In this document: positions 63,581-64,000 of the stretch, one piece after another
Numbering within the stretch: the stretch's first letter is position 1
How the letters are laid out: every line of letters starts with the position of its first letter
From: Pyricularia pennisetigena
Lineage: Eukaryota > Ascomycota > Sordariomycetes > Magnaporthales > Pyriculariaceae
Length of the DNA stretch: 64,000 nucleotides
Reading direction: 5' to 3'
Assembly: GCF_004337985.1 (NCBI RefSeq)
Contig: NW_021940922.1
Span: 589,382-653,381 of the forward strand
Made by a program: the position numbers and the translations under genes
The notes under the pieces: generated by a model
What the model saw: the letters and a program-made list of their open reading frames with translations, nothing else
Told to the model about the DNA's origin: nothing
Database searches by the model: none

Positions 63581-64000
63581 ATGTCTCCGCAAGCTCAGCG
63601 CCAACTTTGCCAGGAGCACGACACTCCCCCACCAGCCTCGGACAATCATGCTCGCCCTCGTTACCCGCAGTCGCCAGTGCCACTCCCCGCAATATACGTC
63701 AAGGCAATCGAGCGCTGGAATGCAGAGAAGAGCTTTCAAAACCGCGTGGCCTCGACCTCCAAGGAGACCGAGGTGAAATTTTCCTCTCCTTCCGCTGCCA
63801 CCGTTCTCGGCACCGGCAAGACTACTGGCTCTGGAATTGCAAAGAATAGGAAGAAGATGAAGGATAAGAAAAAGAAGGCCAAGACGTCCAAGGAGCCCAA
63901 GAACACCGAAGAGTCTGAGGAATCGCGAGAGGTTTCCAAGACCGTGATAAAGCTCGAGGGCCCACAGAACATCGACAAGTGGCATGCGTCTCTCATGGCC
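63581..64000 (+). CDS. Lys-rich protein of unknown function, 5' part only
   Basis: The frame from ATG 63581 stays open for 140 codons to the right edge. Residues 1-45 are polar (Gln, Pro, His); a short conserved-looking stretch follows (PAIYVKAIERWNAEKSFQNR); the middle is strongly basic (KNRKKMKDKKKKAKTSKEPK); the visible end, VIKLEGPQNIDKWHASLMA, resembles the start of Gag-like domains of LTR retroelements ('L.GP.NWD.W...'). It could be a cellular nuclear protein or a domesticated Gag-like gene; the evidence stops at the edge. Confidence 0.55.
   Translation, partial: MSPQAQRQLCQEHDTPPPASDNHARPRYPQSPVPLPAIYVKAIERWNAEKSFQNRVASTSKETEVKFSSPSAATVLGTGKTTGSGIAKNRKKMKDKKKKAKTSKEPKNTEESEESREVSKTVIKLEGPQNIDKWHASLMA

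Noticed and set aside
1..64000. CRISPR arrays, bacterial operons or Shine-Dalgarno sites
   Set aside because: The window is fungal nuclear DNA with spliceosomal introns; the repeats seen are microsatellites and in-frame coding minisatellites without spacer structure.

Overview
This window is nuclear DNA of a filamentous ascomycete, most likely a Sordariomycete (class-level guess). The evidence is GC-rich exons in AT-rich flanks, short GT-AG introns of about 50-170 nt, a tRNA-Lys with a 14-nt anticodon-loop intron, and fungal families: a Zn2Cys6 regulator, a PHO80-type cyclin, a caleosin, a 2EXR protein, an NmrA-like protein, an AsaB/CmcJ-like enzyme and several small secreted proteins. Genes lie on both strands as separate transcription units. 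Exon joins were worked out by reading frame and splice phase, and all totals are whole codons, but no transcript data were available.

Layout. 0-9 kb: C-terminal half of a dynamin-like GTPase, a cupin protein, a secreted Lys/Glu/Gly-repeat protein, a single-pass secretory-pathway protein, a three-exon caleosin and a 92-residue glycine-rich protein. 10-21 kb: a secreted M28 metallopeptidase, a decayed coding stretch, a spliced GPI-anchor-type protein, an AsaB/CmcJ-like oxidoreductase, a putatively myristoylated protein, an orphan coding fragment and a hexapeptide-repeat acetyltransferase. 21-24 kb: an acyltransferase-like gene with an early in-frame stop and the 3' end of a methyltransferase. 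24-40 kb: a C2-domain protein, an intronless FAD dehydrogenase, an 813-residue secretory protein with Kex2-type sites, a short assembly gap, an intronless GH31 glycosidase and an NmrA-like reductase. 40-50 kb: tRNA-Lys, a 2EXR protein, a four-cysteine small secreted protein, a Zn2Cys6 regulator and a PHO80-like cyclin, followed by 4.3 kb with no recognisable gene. 54-59 kb: housekeeping genes (proteasome beta-1, an Erv2-type sulfhydryl oxidase, a D-2-hydroxyacid dehydrogenase). 59.9-63.1 kb: a gene graveyard with a kinase-like pseudogene and a divergent pair of pseudogenes, a GH2 beta-glucuronidase-like gene that has lost its catalytic core and an MFS sugar-transporter-like gene. A Lys-rich protein of unknown role runs off the right edge.

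The features most worth attention are: the Kex2-site protein at 31.6-34.0 kb, in which three dibasic sites are each followed by a similar start of sequence; the proteasome beta-1 gene, whose catalytic threonine lies in a 15-nt exon next to an apparent GC-AG intron; and the two decay zones (21-24 kb and 60-63 kb), where former metabolic genes can be read through their nonsense codons, frameshifts and deletions.
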